Source: Desulfobacteraceae bacterium
GTDB taxonomy: Bacteria; Desulfobacterota; Desulfobacteria; Desulfobacterales; Desulfosalsimonadaceae
Reading direction: 5' to 3'
Assembly: GCA_021162325.1 (NCBI GenBank)
Contig: JAGGYV010000019.1
Location: 1-6,740, forward strand
Length of the DNA: 6,740 nucleotides
Below the pieces are notes generated by a model, which worked only from the letters and a program-made list of their open reading frames with translations, was not told where the DNA came from and did no database searches. How positions within the stretch are numbered: the stretch's first letter is position 1; every line of letters starts with the position of its first letter. The translations under genes and the position numbers were made by a program. Below, one piece after another: positions 4,572-6,740 of this stretch.

Positions 4572-6650
4572 TTATTGTTCAACTTGATTTCCGGGAACTT
4601 TTTTCATAATTTCTTTAAATCGCCGACCGCTGACGTTTAACAAATAAATATCCTTAACCGCCTCACCGTTAAGATCAAAAAAGGTCTTTCCCGTGACCCC
4701 TTCAAAAGGTGCCATTGTCAGTAACTCTCTTTTGAGTTGCGCCCGAAAACATATATCCGGGCGACTCACCAGGCCAAATAGTATCCAGGCCGTGTCATAA
4801 CTGACGGCCTCGATAAAGCCCGGGGTGTTTCCATATGTGTTTTTAAACCCGGCGACAAACTGATGCACATGTTCTGTCGTACTTTGTTCAAAAAAACCTT
4901 CAGGCAATATGGCGCCCTGGATATGATATTTTGCCATATCGATTAATTTATCCGAATGCCATAAGTTGGTTCCCAGCAGAACCACATCATTCACATCATA
5001 ATATACCAGCTGGGGAATGATCAACCCGGCTTTATTTGGTGAATCCGGAATAAACACGGCATCAAAGTCAATGATTGGTTCAGGACCTTCTTCTTCCTCA
5101 ATTTTTCGAGCCGCGACCAGCTGACTGACCCTGATTGATTCAACCAATTCATCCTGCCAATTCCCGGTATCATAATTCATCAGAATATCTGATACATCCG
5201 GTTCCATATTCTGTGCATCAGGAAATTCACTTTCAATATACACCAGCGGCGTCAGTGACGGCTCTTCGACCAGATCTTCCGGTATCGCATAATACAGCCC
5301 CACCAGTTTTTTGATGGGATCGGCAAAATCTGTTTTTTCAGGATCATACGCCTCAATCCCGACAACTTTACCGCCGGACGCCATCACCTCATCCCAGAAC
5401 AAATTCATATAAACATCTCCGTAACTCTCATTTGGATAAAGTATGGCAAACTTTTTTGCTTCGAGCGTTTTTGCAGCATAGTCCACAAGGGCCTTTATCT
5501 GCATCCGGGGTGTGAGAAAATTTCTAAAGATGTAATCCCCGGCTTCTGTTATGCCGGATTTCTGAGTCAGCGTGACCATCGGGATGCGCAGCGCCTGGGC
5601 CTGAATCGATGTATATTCTGCGGTTGCAATGGGCCCGATAACGGCGGAGACATTGCTGGCCGCAAGCTCAGACAGCCCTTGTTGTGCAATAAGGGGATCA
5701 GATGCGGTATCTTTGACCAGAATGCGAATGGAGGACACACCCCGCTGACGGGAAAACCGGGCAAGGGCAAACTCGATTCCTTCAAGCGCCTGATGACCGA
5801 ACTTTTCATATTTGCCGGTCATCGGCAGCAGGCACCCGATAAGATGACGATCCGTTAATACGGAAGATTCAAGATCCGCGATGAATTTTTTCGCCTGATC
5901 AACATTCTCATGATGCGGATAATTTTTAAGAAAAGATGAAAACGTCGTCACTGCGTCACCGATAAACCCGTCTTCCATATAATGGATACCCAGTTGATAC
6001 ATAAGATACCCACCGGGCGGACGGCCTTCCAGCTTTACCAGTTCATTTGACAAATCAGGTGCGGTCATCAGAGAGACCGCTGTTTTCAGCCTTGAAATCA
6101 CCTTGTTTTTTTCGTTTGCTTTTGCGGCCTGAAATGCACTTAAATAAAAAGAATAGGCCTCCATCGTTGATTTAATGGCCAGATATGAATCACCAACGAT
6201 CAGATCGACACGTATCCGCTGTTCCCTGGCCAACGGCTGAGCCAGGACATTCCCGGCATATATGGTGACCTGCTGATATTTACCTGTTTTATAAAACACA
6301 CCCAGTTTACCAATCCCGGCTTCCCGGGCATAAGGACTTTCCGGATATATCGTCTGCACGCGATTGAATACACTGATGGCTTTTTCATAGTGTTCAAGAT
6401 GAACACTGATCCATCCGATTTTTAAAAGGGCGGCTGGCGCCAGTGCGGTATCAGGGAATTGAGACAGGTAGTTCTGAAAAAGAGGCAGTGCTTTATTATA
6501 TGCTTTCTCATGGTATTTCTGTTCTGCTGAATCAAAAAGCTGCTTTTCAGGACTTACCTGCCAGAAAAAGCGGGCGCCTCCTTCTTTTTCAGCACAGGAC
6601 AAGCAGAAAATCAATAAAATGACTATAAAAATATGTATTATCCGATTCAT
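4572..6650 (-). CDS. LpoA/LppC-like lipoprotein: TPR repeats plus periplasmic-binding fold
   Basis: A 692-residue envelope protein. Residues 1-19 look like a lipoprotein signal ending ...IFCLSC, with lipidation expected at Cys19; the -3 residue is Cys rather than the usual Leu, so the lipobox is slightly unusual. Residues about 35-255 are helical TPR-like repeats (for example AEQKYHEKAYNKALPLFQNY, then PAALLKIGWISVHLEHYEKA). From about 266 a type-I periplasmic-binding domain begins with HLIGCLLPMTGKYEKFG and continues through VSAVIGPIATAEYTS and FDAVFIPDSPNKAGLIIPQL to the end. An acidic, low-conservation stretch at about 456-526 looks like a surface insertion. The architecture and length match E. 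coli LpoA (outer-membrane activator of the penicillin-binding protein PBP1A); proteins of this type are also annotated as branched-chain amino-acid binding proteins, but no permease or ATPase genes are here. The start follows GAGGAT by six bases. Lipoprotein class is firm; the exact role is inferred. Confidence 0.85.
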   Translation of the reverse strand: MNRIIHIFIVILLIFCLSCAEKEGGARFFWQVSPEKQLFDSAEQKYHEKAYNKALPLFQNYLSQFPDTALAPAALLKIGWISVHLEHYEKAISVFNRVQTIYPESPYAREAGIGKLGVFYKTGKYQQVTIYAGNVLAQPLAREQRIRVDLIVGDSYLAIKSTMEAYSFYLSAFQAAKANEKNKVISRLKTAVSLMTAPDLSNELVKLEGRPPGGYLMYQLGIHYMEDGFIGDAVTTFSSFLKNYPHHENVDQAKKFIADLESSVLTDRHLIGCLLPMTGKYEKFGHQALEGIEFALARFSRQRGVSSIRILVKDTASDPLIAQQGLSELAASNVSAVIGPIATAEYTSIQAQALRIPMVTLTQKSGITEAGDYIFRNFLTPRMQIKALVDYAAKTLEAKKFAILYPNESYGDVYMNLFWDEVMASGGKVVGIEAYDPEKTDFADPIKKLVGLYYAIPEDLVEEPSLTPLVYIESEFPDAQNMEPDVSDILMNYDTGNWQDELVESIRVSQLVAARKIEEEEGPEPIIDFDAVFIPDSPNKAGLIIPQLVYYDVNDVVLLGTNLWHSDKLIDMAKYHIQGAILPEGFFEQSTTEHVHQFVAGFKNTYGNTPGFIEAVSYDTAWILFGLVSRPDICFRAQLKRELLTMAPFEGVTGKTFFDLNGEAVKDIYLLNVSGRRFKEIMKKVPGNQVEQ

Positions 6651-6656
6651 TATATC

Positions 6657-6662
6657 ATCCTC
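6657..6662 (-). promoter_or_regulatory. ribosome-binding site of the lipoprotein gene
   Basis: GAGGAT on the minus strand, six bases before the ATG at 6650, supports that start; the residues from there form a signal peptide. Confidence 0.75.
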
Positions 6663-6671
6663 AGTGAAAGC

Positions 6672-6700
6672 TTTATATTAATCATTATTTATGATATAAA
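6672..6700. repeat. A/T-rich imperfect palindrome upstream of the lipoprotein gene
   Basis: TTTATAT plus ATCAT on the left face ATGATATAAA on the right, with a 2-3 base interruption in the left arm; the inner ATCAT/ATGAT arms are perfect around TATTT. It lies between the candidate promoter and the ribosome-binding site, so it would be in the 5' leader or act as an operator. Such A/T-rich dyads arise easily by chance. Confidence 0.25.
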
Positions 6701-6709
6701 AATATTTCA

Positions 6710-6737
6710 ATTTTACACACGTAAGGAAGAGGGTCAA
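6710..6737 (-). promoter_or_regulatory. candidate sigma70-like promoter of the lipoprotein gene
   Basis: On the minus strand TTGACC (6737-6732) and TAAAAT (6715-6710) are 16 bases apart, each five of six to consensus. The start would lie near 6703, about 50 nt before the ATG. The spacing is one short of ideal and the region is A/T-rich, so confidence is modest. Confidence 0.35.
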
Positions 6738-6740
6738 TGC

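Noticed and set aside
4470..4574. Read-through extension of the lipoprotein gene past its TAA, open for about 30 codons
   Set aside because: The protein already has a natural end for its family, and the extension lacks any recognisable motif.
6721..6740. Possible divergent gene starting at ATG 6737 after GGAAGAGG
   Set aside because: Only one codon lies inside the window, and the same bases overlap the candidate -35 box of the lipoprotein gene; it cannot be judged from here.
1..6740. CRISPR array, tRNA or rRNA gene, or phage module
   Set aside because: No regularly spaced repeats, cloverleaf-like sequence or phage-type genes were seen.

Overview
The window looks like chromosomal DNA of a Gram-negative member of the Desulfobacterota, most likely a Desulfobacteraceae-type sulfate reducer. 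This rests on three things: a large lipoprotein with TPR repeats fused to a periplasmic-binding fold, an NtrC-type two-component pair of a style common there, and a short dispersed repeat whose 'EFGLFTKPS'-like translation I recall from hypothetical proteins of that group. No database search was possible, so the taxonomy is inference.

Layout. Positions 1-184 hold a short non-coding mobile repeat (MITE-like copy A). Positions 185-621 are a long non-coding leader with several palindromes. Positions 622-1521 (+) encode a secreted true lipase of the Pseudomonas/Burkholderia lipase type. Positions 1541-1705 hold a second copy of the repeat (B) in inverted orientation, about 93% identical to A. Positions 1719-1765 form a 22-bp-stem bidirectional terminator shared by the lipase and the convergent operon. 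Positions 1783-4361 (-) are a two-gene operon: a soluble hybrid histidine kinase followed, with an ATGA stop/start overlap, by a sigma54-dependent response regulator (REC, AAA+, Fis-type HTH). Positions 4362-4571 are a gap with a good sigma70-like promoter set among repeated half-sites. Positions 4572-6650 (-) encode an LpoA/LppC-like lipoprotein (TPR domain plus periplasmic-binding-protein fold). The last 90 bases are its promoter region.

How the genes relate. The kinase and regulator almost certainly form one signalling unit acting on sigma54 promoters elsewhere or nearby. A link to the lipase is only a hypothesis, based on proximity and one weak sigma54-like site in the lipase leader. The lipoprotein is probably an envelope or peptidoglycan-synthesis cofactor and need not belong to the same pathway.

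Most notable. The two repeat copies bracket the lipase gene, and each has the same ends and its own different 5-6 bp target duplication. They are therefore two independent insertions of a non-autonomous element, not a composite transposon. The lipase leader also carries two interlocked perfect inverted repeats (219-268) and two tandem palindromes (501-537), and the lipase appears to have lost both acidic calcium ligands of its family.
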